NCBI RefSeq assembly: GCF_030695035.1
Contig: NZ_JAUYTT010000011.1
Coordinates: forward strand, 1-64,000
Source of the DNA: Frigidibacter sp.
GTDB taxonomy: Bacteria; Pseudomonadota; Alphaproteobacteria; Rhodobacterales; Rhodobacteraceae
Direction: 5' to 3'
DNA: 64,000 nucleotides
Both the position numbers and the translations under genes were made by a program. The notes beneath the pieces are model-generated. The model was not told the origin of the DNA, did no database searches, and saw only the letters and a program-made list of their open reading frames with translations. This document shows positions 33,162 to 43,400 of this stretch, piece after piece. Within the stretch, counting starts at the first letter, position 1; every line of letters begins with the position of its first letter.

Positions 33162-34163
33162 ATGGCCGCACGCAAGCCCAAACCGCGCGCCTTCAACGTT
33201 CTCGCTGTCGTCCAGCAGGGGCGACTGGAATATGAGGCCGTGGTGCTCGCCGCCAGCTTCCGCGCGCAGAATCCGGACTTCGCCGGCCGCCTGATCCTGG
33301 CAGAGCCGCAGCCGGGGGCACGCTGGAAATCCGATCCGCGGATCTCGGATCCGGTGCGCAAGCTGTTGATTTCGCTGGGGGCAGAGATTCTACCCTTCGA
33401 GAACCGGCAGTTCGGCCAGAGCTATCCCTATGGCAACAAGATCGAGGCACTGGCGGCTTTGCCCGCCGATGTGCCCTTCGTGTTCTTCGATACCGACACG
33501 CTCTTTACCGGGCCGCTGGCCGACGTGGCTTTCGACTTCGACCGTCCCTCTGCCTCGATGCGGCGCGAGGGGACATGGCCCGAGGTGCCGCTGTACGGGC
33601 CGGGCTACAATGGCATCTGGAAGTCGCTCTATGACCGGTTCGGTCTCGATTTCGCCAGCTCGCTGGACCTGAGCCAGCCGGACGAATACTGGGCCCGCTA
33701 CCTCTATTTCAATGCCGGCTGGTTCTTCTACCGCGATCCGGCGGCCTTCGGGCAGCGGTTCCTTGACTATGCCGTGGCGATCCGGAATGAGCCGACCGAC
33801 GCGCTGGCCTCGCAATCGCTGGACCCCTGGCTCGATCAGGTGGCGCTGCCGCTGGTGATCCATGGACTTGGCGGCGGGCGTCCGGGGCCGGGTCTGGCGG
33901 GGCTGGATGGTGACGTGAGCTGCCATTACCGAACCTTCCCAATGCTTTATGCGCGGGAGAGCGACCTTGTGGTCGAGGTGCTGGAAGAGGTGACGGCGCC
34001 CAATGCGGTGAAGAAGGTGCTGAAGGACTGGGAGCCGATCAAGAAGATCGTCTATCAGGGCAAGGGCGCGAAGGTGCGGGCGATGTTCGACCGGGATGAC
34101 CTGCCGCGGCGCGAGGCGATGATCCGCAACCGGATCAAGGCCGAGGGGTTGTGGTTCCGCTGA
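33162..34163 (+). CDS. Glycosyltransferase-like (nucleotide-sugar fold) protein
   Basis: A 333-residue protein. FNVLAVVQQGRLEYEAVVLAAS begins a GT-A-like fold, and FVFFDTDTLFTGPL holds a DxD-type motif that would bind metal and a nucleotide sugar. FNAGWFFYRDPAAF is reminiscent of GT8-like enzymes. No other polysaccharide gene is nearby and the acceptor is unknown. ATG 33162 was chosen; the earlier frame lacks similarity. Confidence 0.7.
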   Translation: MAARKPKPRAFNVLAVVQQGRLEYEAVVLAASFRAQNPDFAGRLILAEPQPGARWKSDPRISDPVRKLLISLGAEILPFENRQFGQSYPYGNKIEALAALPADVPFVFFDTDTLFTGPLADVAFDFDRPSASMRREGTWPEVPLYGPGYNGIWKSLYDRFGLDFASSLDLSQPDEYWARYLYFNAGWFFYRDPAAFGQRFLDYAVAIRNEPTDALASQSLDPWLDQVALPLVIHGLGGGRPGPGLAGLDGDVSCHYRTFPMLYARESDLVVEVLEEVTAPNAVKKVLKDWEPIKKIVYQGKGAKVRAMFDRDDLPRREAMIRNRIKAEGLWFR

Positions 34164-34223
34164 GGTCGGAAAGCGCTGGGTTATCAGGGCGTTGCGGGCG
34201 GTTCTTCATGCAGGGGCGCTGAT

Positions 34224-34256
34224 GTCGCTTTTGTCAGGAAGCGACGATTTGTCATA
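34224..34256 (+). terminator. Weak terminator hairpin after the glycosyltransferase-like gene
   Basis: GTCGCTT (34224-34230) pairs with AAGCGAC (34239-34245) over an 8-nt loop, followed by a moderately T-rich stretch. It lies between convergent genes. Confidence 0.45.
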
Positions 34257-34282
34257 GTTTGCAGAGACTTAAGCGCCGTTCT

Positions 34283-34590
34283 TCACCCACGCGCGGCCTT
34301 CTCGGCAATCCCCGAAACGCCCTCGCGGCGTTCCAGCTCCGCCATGACCTCCGCCAGCGTCACGTCGCGGGCGGCGAGCATGACCAGCAGGTGATAGAGC
34401 ACGTCGGCGGCCTCGGCGGTCAGCTTGGCGCGGTCGCCCTTCACCGCCTCGATAATCGCCTCCACCGCTTCCTCACCGAACTTCTCGGCGCATTTTTCCG
34501 GGCCTTTATTCAACAGCTTGGCGGTCCAGGAGCTGTCCGGATCGGCGCCCTTGCGGGACTCGATGGTGGCGGCGAGGCGGGTGAGGGCGG

Positions 34591-34594
<4 letters not shown>
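34283..34594 (-). CDS. hisE: Phosphoribosyl-ATP pyrophosphatase HisE
   Basis: A 103-residue all-alpha NTP pyrophosphohydrolase for step 2 of histidine synthesis (PR-ATP to PR-AMP). The metal motif [13 protein letters not shown] and the later Glu/Asp in EAADVLYHL are typical. Its ATG overlaps the hisF stop (ATGA), so it is coupled to hisF. The separate HisI activity must be encoded elsewhere. Confidence 0.95.
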
Positions 34595-35352
<758 letters not shown>

Positions 35353-35470
35353 GGCTCGGCTCCGGGGGATTGCCTGTTCATAGGAGGCCGGGCGGGGCGA
35401 TGCAAATGGCATGTGGGAACCATGCAGACCCTATGCAGATGCCATGCATACGAATTGCCGTATCGCCCAA

Positions 35471-35545
35471 GGCGGGGGCGCTGCCCCCCGGCGGCCGCTG
35501 GCCGCTCCCCCCGGGATATTTTGGCCAGCAAGAAGCGGGAAGGGG
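35471..35545 (+). repeat. Intergenic G-run/GAGGATATTT element, copy 3
   Basis: GGGGGCGCTGCCCCCC hairpin, a GCGGCCGCTGGCCGC palindromic insert, then CCCCCCGGGATATTTTGGCC and AGCAAGAAG. It lies between hisF and hisA and could terminate or process transcripts between these same-strand genes on the opposite strand. Confidence 0.75.
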
Positions 35546-35555
35546 GGAGAGGTTT

Positions 35556-36278
35556 TCAGGCGCGGAGTTCGGCGAGGGCCTTCGGCAGGTCGATGGCGCC
35601 GTCATAGAGGGCGCGGCCCGAGATGGCGCCGTTGAGGGCGGCGCCGCAGTCGCGCAGGGCGATGAGGTCGGCGAGCGAGGAGACCCCGCCCGAGGCAATG
35701 ACCGGGATATGGACGGCATGGGCGAGGGCCGCCGTCGCGTCGATGTTGGGGCCGCCCATGGCGCCGTCGCGGTCAATGTCGGTGTAGATGATGGCGGCGA
35801 CGCCGGCATCCTCGAAGCTGCGGGCAAGGTCCGTCACCGTGACATCGGTTTCCTCGGCCCAGCCTTTGGTGGCGACGCGCCCGCCGCGGGCGTCGATGCC
35901 TACGGCGATCTTGCCGGGGAAGGCGGTGGCCGCCTCGCGCACCAGCGCCGGGTTCTCGACCGCCACGGTGCCGAGGATGACCCGCGAGAGGCCCTTGGTC
36001 AGCCATGCCTCGATCGTGGCCATGTCGCGGATGCCGCCGCCGAGCTGGCAGGGCACTGACACCCGCGCCAGGATCGCCTCGACCGCGGCGGCGTTGATGG
36101 GCTGGCCGGCGAAGGCGCCGTTCAGGTCCACGAGATGCAGCCATTCGCAGCCTGCAGCCTCGAAAGCGGCGGCCTGGGCGGCGGGGTCGTCGGAGAAGAC
36201 CGTGGCCTTGTCCATCTCTCCCTTCAGAAGCCGGACGCATTGACCGTCTTTGAGGTCGATGGCGGGATAGAGGATCAT
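35556..36278 (-). CDS. hisA: ProFAR isomerase HisA
   Basis: A 240-residue beta/alpha barrel that isomerises ProFAR to PRFAR. Catalytic Asp8 is in [10 protein letters not shown] and the second Asp is in [10 protein letters not shown]; the phosphate loops LGGGIR and ASGGVS are present. It is homologous to HisF. Start ATG 36278. It is divergent from the DUF2147 gene. Confidence 0.96.
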   Translation of the reverse strand: MILYPAIDLKDGQCVRLLKGEMDKATVFSDDPAAQAAAFEAAGCEWLHLVDLNGAFAGQPINAAAVEAILARVSVPCQLGGGIRDMATIEAWLTKGLSRVILGTVAVENPALVREAATAFPGKIAVGIDARGGRVATKGWAEETDVTVTDLARSFEDAGVAAIIYTDIDRDGAMGGPNIDATAALAHAVHIPVIASGGVSSLADLIALRDCGAALNGAISGRALYDGAIDLPKALAELRA

Positions 36279-36490
36279 GGCCGGTTCCTTTGGACGGGGT
36301 CTGTGCGCGCCTCTTGCCACAGGCGGGGGCCGATTGCAAAGCCGGGCAGGGGCGGCGCGTGGCCGCGGGGGGCGGGGCGGCGGAAAGTCACCAATTGGGG
36401 AGAACGCCACGTCATGCTTGCCGGAACGGGGCAGCGGGGATGATGATCGCGGCAAGGATGAGGACATCCGCGTTTCAGGGAGGAGACGTC

Positions 36491-36871
36491 ATGAAAATTC
36501 TGGCTATTGCCGCGGCTTTTGCGCTGTGTGCCACTGCTGCCCTTGCCGATCCGGTGGAAGGCATGTGGAAGACCGAGGTGGATGATGGTGCCTATGCGCA
36601 TGTCGCCATCGCGCCCTGCGGGGCGAAACTGTGCGGCACCATTGCGCGCACGTTCAATGCGTCGGGCGAATATGCCTCGCCCAATATCGGCAAGCCGATC
36701 GTCTGGGACATGGTGGCCAAGGGCGAGGGCGCCTATGGCGATGGCAAGATCTGGCAGCCTTCGACCGACAAGATCTATCGCTCGAAAATGGCGCTGTCGG
36801 GCAACAGCCTGAAGGTCTCGGGCTGTGTCGGGCCGATCTGCAAGGGGCAGACCTGGAGCCGGGCGAACTGA
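36491..36871 (+). CDS. Exported DUF2147 protein
   Basis: A 126-residue protein with a signal peptide (MKILAIAAAFALCATAALA-DP) and a DUF2147 beta domain (PVEGMWKTEVDDG; two Cys pairs, CGAKLCG and CVGPIC, may form disulfides). AGGAGA precedes the ATG. It interrupts the his genes on the opposite strand; no functional link is evident. Confidence 0.88.
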   Translation: MKILAIAAAFALCATAALADPVEGMWKTEVDDGAYAHVAIAPCGAKLCGTIARTFNASGEYASPNIGKPIVWDMVAKGEGAYGDGKIWQPSTDKIYRSKMALSGNSLKVSGCVGPICKGQTWSRAN

Positions 36872-36880
36872 GGCTCGTCT

Positions 36881-37564
36881 TCAGTCCGGGATCAGGTCGG
36901 CATAGACGAAGCCGTCGCGCTGGACGGTTTCGCCAAGGGTAACGGGGATCGGGGCCGAGAACATCGGCCCCGCCACCACGGCGGTGTGGAACTCGCCGCG
37001 CTCGCCGCAGGGATCGACGGTTTCGGGCAGGTCGGCCAGCAGGCTTTCGTCGAAGCGGCGGCCGGCGAAGCTGGGGTCCAGATGCCGCGGGTCGACGGTG
37101 ACGAGGCGGGCGTCGATGCCGGCGGCGATCATGTCGCGCGCGAGGGTGTAGGTCGGGCGACCCCAGAGCGGGAAGATCGCCTCGACGCCAAGCGGGCGCA
37201 GCTTTTCCTCGCGATAGGCGCGGACGTCTTCGAGGAAGAGATCGCCGAAGACCATGTGGCGGACGCCCAGGGCGGCGACTTTTTGCATCGCGGCGGCCAT
37301 CCGGGATTCGTAGTCTTCATTCGAGCAGGGCCAGGGCAGCGGCACCTCGATCAGCGGCAGGCCGAGGGCTTCGGCTTGCCGGGCCAGCAGCGCGGCGCGG
37401 GTGCCGTGCATGGCGACGCGGTTGAACGCCTCATTGGTGGTGGTCAGCACGGCGACGACATCGGCGAGACCGAGTCGGCGCGCTTCGACCAAGGCAAAGG
37501 CGCAGTCCTTGCCCGAGGACCAGCTGAGGACGGCGCGAGGAGGTGCGGGGGCGGCCGCGCTCAT
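36881..37564 (-). CDS. Dph6-like ATP pyrophosphatase-family protein
   Basis: A 227-residue adenine-nucleotide alpha-hydrolase-like protein. The PP-loop SSGKD is at residues 16-20; GVRHMVFGDLFLEDVRAYRE and LWGRPT are Dph6/MJ0570 landmarks. Eukaryotic Dph6 amidates diphthine, but bacteria lack diphthamide, so the substrate is unknown. The start overlaps the hisH stop by 4 nt, placing it in the his operon. Confidence 0.85.
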   Translation of the reverse strand: MSAAAPAPPRAVLSWSSGKDCAFALVEARRLGLADVVAVLTTTNEAFNRVAMHGTRAALLARQAEALGLPLIEVPLPWPCSNEDYESRMAAAMQKVAALGVRHMVFGDLFLEDVRAYREEKLRPLGVEAIFPLWGRPTYTLARDMIAAGIDARLVTVDPRHLDPSFAGRRFDESLLADLPETVDPCGERGEFHTAVVAGPMFSAPIPVTLGETVQRDGFVYADLIPD

Positions 37565-38199
37565 GGCCGCCAGGTCAGGAAGTTGGCGATCAGGCGCAGG
37601 CCGGTGGCCTGGCTCTTCTCGGGGTGGAACTGGGTGCCGACGATATTGGCGCGCCCGACAATGGCGGTGATCGGGCCGGCATAGTCGACATGGGCCAGCA
37701 GGTCCGCCGGGTGGGCGGTGCGGAAGTGGTAGGAGTGGACGAAATAGGCGTGATCGCCGGTTTCGATGCCGGCCAGAACCGGGTGGGGCGTGTCGATCAC
37801 CAGATCGTTCCAGCCCATATGCGGCACCTTCAGGGCGGGATCGGCGGGGGCGATGCGAACCACTTCTCCATCGATCCAGCCGAAGCCGGTGGTGTCATGG
37901 TATTCGCGGCCCGTGGTCGCCAGCATCTGCATGCCGACGCAGATGCCAAGGAAGGGGCGGGCGCGCTGCGTCACCGCCTCGTCTATGGCCTCGAAGAGGC
38001 CGGTATGGTCGTTCAGCGCCTGACGGCAGGCCGGAAAGGCACCGTCGCCGGGCAGGACGATGCGGTCAGCCTTGGCCACCATGTCCGGGTCGGAGGTGAC
38101 GATGACGTGGCCGCCGCCGGTTTCCGCCGCCATGCGCTGGAAGGCTTTCTCGGCGGAGTGCAGGTTGCCGGAGTCGTAGTCGACGAGGACGGTGAGCAT
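37561..38199 (-). CDS. hisH: Imidazole glycerol phosphate synthase glutaminase HisH
   Basis: A 212-residue class I glutamine amidotransferase that supplies ammonia to HisF. Catalytic Cys is in FLGICVGMQML; His and Glu are in FHPEKS. The N-terminus VLVDYDSGNLHS is canonical. It lies 16 nt after hisB. Confidence 0.96.
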   Translation of the reverse strand: MLTVLVDYDSGNLHSAEKAFQRMAAETGGGHVIVTSDPDMVAKADRIVLPGDGAFPACRQALNDHTGLFEAIDEAVTQRARPFLGICVGMQMLATTGREYHDTTGFGWIDGEVVRIAPADPALKVPHMGWNDLVIDTPHPVLAGIETGDHAYFVHSYHFRTAHPADLLAHVDYAGPITAIVGRANIVGTQFHPEKSQATGLRLIANFLTWRP

Positions 38200-38215
38200 G
38201 TGCGGCTCCTTTGCC

Positions 38216-38803
38216 TTAGAGCGCGCCCTTGGTCGAGGGCAGGGCCCCCGCCATCCGCGGATCGGGCTCCACCGCTTCGCGCAGGGCGCGGGCGACGGAT
38301 TTGAAGGCGGCCTCGGCGATGTGGTGGCTGTTTAGCCCATGCAGGCGGTCCACATGCAGGGTGATGCCGGCATGGGTGGAGAAGCCCTGGAAGAACTCGC
38401 GCACCAGTTCGGTATCGAAGCGGCCGACGGTGGCGGTGGGGAAATCGACGCTCCACACCAGATAGGCGCGGCCCGAGAGGTCGAGCGCGGTGCGGATCTG
38501 GGTGTCGTCCATCGCCAGCAGGAAGGAGCCGTAGCGGCGGATGCCGCGCTTGTCGCCAAGGGCGGCGGCGAGGGCCTGGCCGAGGGTGATGCCGACATCC
38601 TCCACCGTGTGATGGTCGTCGATATGCAGATCGCCCTTGGCGGCGATGGTCATGTCGATCAGCGAGTGGCGCGAGAGCTGGTCCAGCATATGGTCGAAGA
38701 AACCGATGCCGGTTTCGTTGTTGTAGGCGCCGGTGCCGTCGAGGTTCACGGTGACCGTGACCTCGGTTTCCGCCGTCTTGCGGGTGATCGTTGCCGTCCG
38801 CAT
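38216..38803 (-). CDS. hisB: Imidazoleglycerol-phosphate dehydratase HisB
   Basis: A 195-residue monofunctional Mn-dependent dehydratase. It has both metal motifs, DDHHTVEDV and [12 protein letters not shown], and [18 protein letters not shown] 38803 was chosen because GGAGG lies 5 nt upstream; the ATG at 38815 overlaps that site. It is the first gene of the his cluster here. Confidence 0.95.
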   Translation of the reverse strand: MRTATITRKTAETEVTVTVNLDGTGAYNNETGIGFFDHMLDQLSRHSLIDMTIAAKGDLHIDDHHTVEDVGITLGQALAAALGDKRGIRRYGSFLLAMDDTQIRTALDLSGRAYLVWSVDFPTATVGRFDTELVREFFQGFSTHAGITLHVDRLHGLNSHHIAEAAFKSVARALREAVEPDPRMAGALPSTKGAL

Positions 38804-38871
38804 CGCTGCCTCCATGCCTTGGTTGCCGCCTTATAGGCTGCGGGTGCGGCGCTTGGGAAGGGCATGTGGCA

Positions 38872-38898
38872 GAAATGCAAATGGCCCCGAAGGGCCAT
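38872..38898 (-). terminator. Terminator of tRNA-Gly copy 1
   Basis: On the minus strand, ATGGCCC-TTCG-GGGCCAT with a stable UUCG tetraloop (38881-38898), followed by TTGCATTT. A second hairpin ATCCGGC/GCCGGAT (38905-38926) precedes it, just after the tRNA. Confidence 0.75.
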
Positions 38899-38928
38899 GT
38901 CACATCCGGCATGGGGTTGCCGGATCAC

Positions 38929-39003
38929 TGGAGCGGGCGAGGCGATTCGAACGCCCGACCCTAACCTTGGCAAGGTTATGCTCTACCCCTGAGCTACGCC
39001 CGC
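38929..39003 (-). tRNA. tRNA-Gly (GCC), copy 1, CCA encoded
   Basis: On the minus strand the acceptor GCGGGCG pairs with CGCCCGC; the anticodon arm ACCTT-GCC-AAGGT gives anticodon GCC; the T-arm contains GTTCGAATC. CCA is encoded. It is identical to the copy at 39939-40013. Confidence 0.95.
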
Positions 39004-39017
39004 ACTCCGTGGCGCGT

Positions 39018-39046
39018 CTGATAGCGCTGCGGCGGGCGGGGTGCAA
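39018..39046 (-). promoter_or_regulatory. Promoter of tRNA-Gly copy 1
   Basis: On the minus strand, TTGCAC (39041-39046), a 17-nt spacer and TATCAG (39018-39023). The last T of the -10 is missing. Confidence 0.6.
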
Positions 39047-39073
39047 CAGGAATTTTGCCGAGGGCGTGTCGGC

Positions 39074-39844
39074 TCAGAGGCGGTCCATGAGGGCGCGGGC
39101 GGCGGAGGGGTTGCGGGCCTTGGCGCCGCTGATGACGTAGAGATAGACGTCGCGGGTGTTGGCCCAGTCCTTCGCCTGCGCGGCCCAGGCGTCCAGCGCC
39201 TTGGGGGCGTAGCCGAGGAGGTGGGTGTCCTCGGTGCCCATGATCCGGGCGTAGACGAAATCGGCCGTCGGTTCCGCGATCCGGGGGTAGGGGGAGTCGC
39301 CGGCGATGACGATTGCCACGTTGTGGGCCTTGGCGAGGGCGGCGGCCTCGGCGGCGACGCTTTTGTCGTGGAACGCCTCGTGGCGGAGTTCGAGGGCGTG
39401 GCGGAGGGGGAGGCCGTCGATGGTGCTGGGGAGTAGCGCGAGGAAGGCGGCGAGATCCTCGGGGTCGAAGCGCTTGTTCGGCGCGAACTGCCAGTTGATC
39501 GGCCCGAGTTTGGATTGCAGGCGGGTGAGGCCGCTCGTGAGGAAGCGACGGGTGCTCTCGCCGGCCTCGGCCAGCACCTTGCGGCTGGTGGTGTAGCGGG
39601 GGGCCTTGAGGGCGAAGACGAAATCGTCCGGCGTCTGGTCGTGCCAGTTCTGGAAGGTCTCGGGCGTCTGGGTGCGGTAGAAGGTGCCGTTGACCTCGAG
39701 GGAAGTGAGCTGGCGGCTGGCATAGTCCAGTTCCGACTTTTGCGGCAGGCCTTCGGGGTAGAAGTTGCTGCGCCAAGGCGCGAAGACCCAGCCGCCGATG
39801 CCAATGCGGATCTTGCCGGTGGAGGGGGATTTGCGCTGCGTCAT
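39074..39844 (-). CDS. DUF72 domain protein (YecE-like)
   Basis: A 256-residue TIM-barrel protein of the DUF72/YecE family: IRIGIGGWVFAPWRSNFYP at the N-terminus, SLEVNGTFYRTQTPETFQNW and LELRHEAF are diagnostic. Function unknown; members often sit near DNA-repair or tRNA genes. It is enclosed by two identical tRNA-Gly genes on the same strand. Confidence 0.92.
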   Translation of the reverse strand: MTQRKSPSTGKIRIGIGGWVFAPWRSNFYPEGLPQKSELDYASRQLTSLEVNGTFYRTQTPETFQNWHDQTPDDFVFALKAPRYTTSRKVLAEAGESTRRFLTSGLTRLQSKLGPINWQFAPNKRFDPEDLAAFLALLPSTIDGLPLRHALELRHEAFHDKSVAAEAAALAKAHNVAIVIAGDSPYPRIAEPTADFVYARIMGTEDTHLLGYAPKALDAWAAQAKDWANTRDVYLYVISGAKARNPSAARALMDRL

Positions 39845-39890
39845 GGCTGGCAACGTGCTGCCGAGGGCGGGGTTCCGGGCGCGGCGGCCC

Positions 39891-39920
39891 AAAACGAAAA
39901 ACGGCCCCCCGAAGGAGCCG
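39891..39920 (-). terminator. Terminator of tRNA-Gly copy 2
   Basis: On the minus strand, CGGC(T)CC-TTCG-GG(GG)GCCG hairpin followed by TTTTTCGTTTT. It ends just upstream of the DUF72 start. Confidence 0.8.
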
Positions 39921-39938
39921 CGTTTTCACTATCGGAAC

Positions 39939-40013
39939 TGGAGCGGGCGAGGCGATTCGAACGCCCGACCCTAACCTTGGCAAGGTTATGCTCTACCCCT
40001 GAGCTACGCCCGC
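39939..40013 (-). tRNA. tRNA-Gly (GCC), copy 2, CCA encoded
   Basis: Identical in sequence to copy 1, with the same acceptor, GCC anticodon arm and encoded CCA. It has its own promoter and terminator. Confidence 0.95.
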
Positions 40014-40032
40014 ACCGGTTCCGGTGACGGCG

Positions 40033-40061
40033 GATTTAAGGGCTGACGCGCGGGGCTGCAA
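40033..40061 (-). promoter_or_regulatory. Promoter of tRNA-Gly copy 2
   Basis: On the minus strand, TTGCAG (40056-40061), a 17-nt spacer and TAAATC (40033-40038). The final -10 T is missing. Confidence 0.6.
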
Positions 40062-40151
40062 GCGGAAAATGTGGGGGCGCGCCAGGATTGGGATAGGTCA
40101 CGCCGCTGGAGACGCCGGGGGGCCGTCTGCCCCGCAAGCAGCAAGAGAAGC

Positions 40152-40206
40152 GGGGGGCCGTCTGCCCCCCGCGCCCCCCGAGGATATTTGGACCAAAACG
40201 AAGAGG
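40152..40206 (+). repeat. Intergenic G-run/GAGGATATTT element, copy 4
   Basis: GGGGGGCC-GTCT-GCCCCCC hairpin, GCG, then CCCCCCGAGGATATTTGGACC and AAAACGAAGA. It is one of three copies filling the 460-nt gap between tRNA-Gly copy 2 and pyc. A partial G-run unit lies just before it at 40109-40131. Confidence 0.85.
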
Positions 40207-40267
40207 GAGGGGCGTGAGGGGCGCGGGAGGCGCGATTGGTTGGCCTGTGGGGCTGTGGCCGGCCAAG

Positions 40268-40332
40268 GCGGGGGGCTGTCTGCCCCCTCGGCCTTCGGCC
40301 TCCCCCCGAGGATACTTGGGCCAGCAAGAAGC
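40268..40332 (+). repeat. Intergenic G-run/GAGGATATTT element, copy 5
   Basis: GGGGGGC-TGTCT-GCCCCC hairpin, a GGCCTTCGGCC mini-hairpin, CCCCCCGAGGATACTTGGGCC and AGCAAGAAG. It faces copy 6 in inverted orientation about 70 nt away. Confidence 0.82.
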
Positions 40333-40404
40333 TGGGGTGCGGGTTTGCCGGATGAGGACGGGCGCGAGCAGCTTGGCTGCGCGGCCAGAGCCCGCTCCTG
40401 GTCT

Positions 40405-40458
40405 CTCTTCTTTGTCCAAATATCCTCGGGGGGTGCGGGGGGCAGACGGCCCCCCGCC
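40405..40458 (-). repeat. Intergenic G-run/GAGGATATTT element, copy 6
   Basis: On the minus strand, GGGGGGCC-GTCT-GCCCCCC, then CCCCCCGAGGATATTTGGAC and AAAGAAGAGA. It ends 16 nt from the pyc stop, so together with copy 5 it forms a large inverted pair downstream of pyc. Confidence 0.85.
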
Positions 40459-40473
40459 GCTTTTAGTTGGGCG

Positions 40474-43400
40474 CTACGCCTCGCCCAGTTCCACCAGCAG
40501 ATCCTTGGCGTCGATCTGGGCGCCGGGGACCACATGCACCGCCTTGACGGTGGCGGCGCGGTCGGCGTGGATGCCGGTTTCCATCTTCATCGCCTCGATG
40601 GTGAGGAGCAGATCGCCGGCGTTGACCTTCTGCCCCACCGTCACCGCTACGCTCGCGACCGAGCCGGGCATCGGCGCGCCGATATGGGCCGGGTTGCCCT
40701 CGGCGGCCTTGGGGCGGGCGGCGGTCTTGGCCTTGACCATGCGGTTGGGCACCTTGATGACGCGGGGCTGGCCGTTCAGTTCGAAGAACACCTTGGCCTC
40801 GCCCTCATCCGTGGTTTCCCCCAGCGTCTGCAGGCGGATTTCCAGCGTCTTGCCGGGGTCGATCTCGACCGAGATTTCCTCGCCCGGGGTCATCCCGTAA
40901 AGGTAGGCATGGGTCGGCAGGGTCCGCACCGGGCCATAGGCGATGTGGCGTTTCATGTAATCCATGAACACCTTGGGATACATGAGGTAGCCGTTCAGAT
41001 CCTCATCATCGATGGGGAGGCCGCCGAGATCGGCAGAGACCTTGGCGCGCACCGCCTCCAGATCGACCGGGGGCAGGTGCTTGCCGGGGCGCTCGGTGGA
41101 GGGCGTCTCGCCCTTCAGCACCTTCCGCGCGATGCCGGCGGGCCAGCCGCCGGGGGGCTGGCCGAGATTGCCGCGCATCATGTCCACCACCGAGTCGGGG
41201 AAGGCGACGTCGGTGGCCGGATCCTCGACCTGCGCGCGGCTGAGGTTCTGGGCGACCATCATCAGGGCCATGTCCCCCACGACCTTGGAGGAGGGCGTGA
41301 CTTTCACGATATCGCCGAACATCTGGTTCACGTCGGCATAGGTTTGCGCGACCTCGTGCCAGCGGTCTTCGAGCCCCAAGGAACGCGCCTGCGCCTTGAG
41401 GTTGGTGAACTGGCCGCCAGGCATTTCGTGCAGCCAGACCTCGGAGGCGGGCGCCTCCAGCCCGGATTCGAAGGCGCGGTACTGGTGGCGGACGGCTTCC
41501 CAGTAGTTCGACATCTCGCGGATGGCGCCGATATCGAGGCCGGTGTCGCGGTCGGTGTTGCGCAGCGCCTCGACAATCGAGCCAAGGCAGGGCTGCGAGG
41601 TGCCGCCCGAGAAGGCGTCCATCGCCGCATCGACGGCGTCCACGCCAGCCTCTGCCGCGGCGAGGATGGTGGCGCCGGCAATGCCGCTGGTGTCATGGGT
41701 GTGGAAGTGGATCGGCAGGCCGACCTCTTCCTTCAGCGCCTTGATGAGGATGCGGGCGGCGGCGGGTTTCAAGAGGCCCGCCATGTCCTTGAGCCCCAGC
41801 ACATGGGCGCCGGCATCTTGCAGCTCTCGCGCCATCGCCACGTAGTACTTGAGGTCATACTTGGCGCGGGCGGGGTCCAGCAGGTCGCCGGTGTAGCAGA
41901 TCGAGGCCTCGCAGACCTTCTCCGCCTCGATCACCGCATCCATCGCGACGCGCATGTTCTCGACCCAGTTCAGGCTGTCGAAGACGCGGAAGACGTCGAC
42001 GCCGGTTTTCGCCGCCTGCGCCACGAAGGATTGCACCACATTGTCGGGGTAGTTGGTATAGCCGACGCCGTTGGAGGCGCGCAGCAGCATCTGGGTCATC
42101 ACATTCGGCATGCGCGCGCGCAGGTCGCGCAGGCGCTGCCAGGGGCATTCCTGCAAGAAGCGGTAGGCGACGTCGAAGGTGGCGCCGCCCCAGCATTCGA
42201 CGCTGAAGAGCTGTGGCAGGTTGGCGGCATAGGCCGGGGCGACGCGGATCATGTCGATGGAGCGCATGCGGGTCGCCAGCAAAGACTGGTGCCCGTCGCG
42301 CATGGTGGTGTCGGTGATGAGGAGCTGCGGCTGCGCCGACATCCAGTCGGCGACGGCCTTGGGGCCCTTCGCCTCGAGCAGGGTGCGGGTGCCGGGGGCA
42401 GGCTCGGCGCGCAGCTTCGGCACCCGGGGCTTGCGCGCCTCGGCGGGGGGCTTGGGGCGGCCGGCGGTTTCGGGATGCCCGTTGACGGTGATGTCGGCGA
42501 TATAGGTCAGGATCTTGGTGGCACGGTCGGCTCGGGCGCGGAAATCAAAGAGCTCTGGCGTCGTGTCGATGAATTTGGTGGTGTAGGTGTCGTTCAGGAA
42601 GGTCGGGTGCTTGAGCAGGTTGATGACGAAGTCGATATTGGTGCTGACACCGCGGATACGGAACTCGCGCAGGGCGCGGTCCATGCGGGCGATGGCCTGT
42701 TCGGGCGTCTGCGCCCAGGCGGTGACCTTGACCAGCAGCGAATCGTAATAGCGGGTGATGACGCCCCCGGCATAGGCCGTGCCGCCGTCGAGCCGGATGC
42801 CCATGCCGGTGGCCGAGCGATAGGCGGTGATGCGGCCATAGTCGGGGATGAAGTTGTTCTGCGGGTCTTCGGTGGTGACGCGGCATTGCAGGGCATGGCC
42901 CTGCAGGCGCACCTCGGCCTGGCTGGGAACCCCGGTCGCCTCGGCCAGCGTCTTGCCCTCGGCGATCTTGATCTGGGCCTGCACGATGTCGATGCCGGTC
43001 ACTTCCTCGGTGACGGTATGTTCGACCTGCACCCGCGGGTTCACCTCGATGAAGTAGAACTGCTGGCTGTCCATATCCATCAGGAACTCGACCGTGCCGG
43101 CGCATTCATAGCCGACATGGGCGCAGATGCGGCGGCCAAGGTCGCAGACTTCGGCGCGTTGGGCATCGGTCAGGTAGGGGGCGGGGGCGCGTTCGACGAC
43201 CTTCTGGTTGCGGCGCTGGACGGTGCAGTCACGTTCATAGAGGTGGTAGATCTCGCCATGGCTGTCGCCAAGGATCTGCACCTCGACATGGCGGGCGCGC
43301 AGGATCATCTTTTCGAGATAGCCTTCGCCATTGCCAAAGGCGGCCTCGGCCTCGCGCCGGCCCTCGCGGACCTTCTCGATCAGCTCATCGGGGCCATTGA

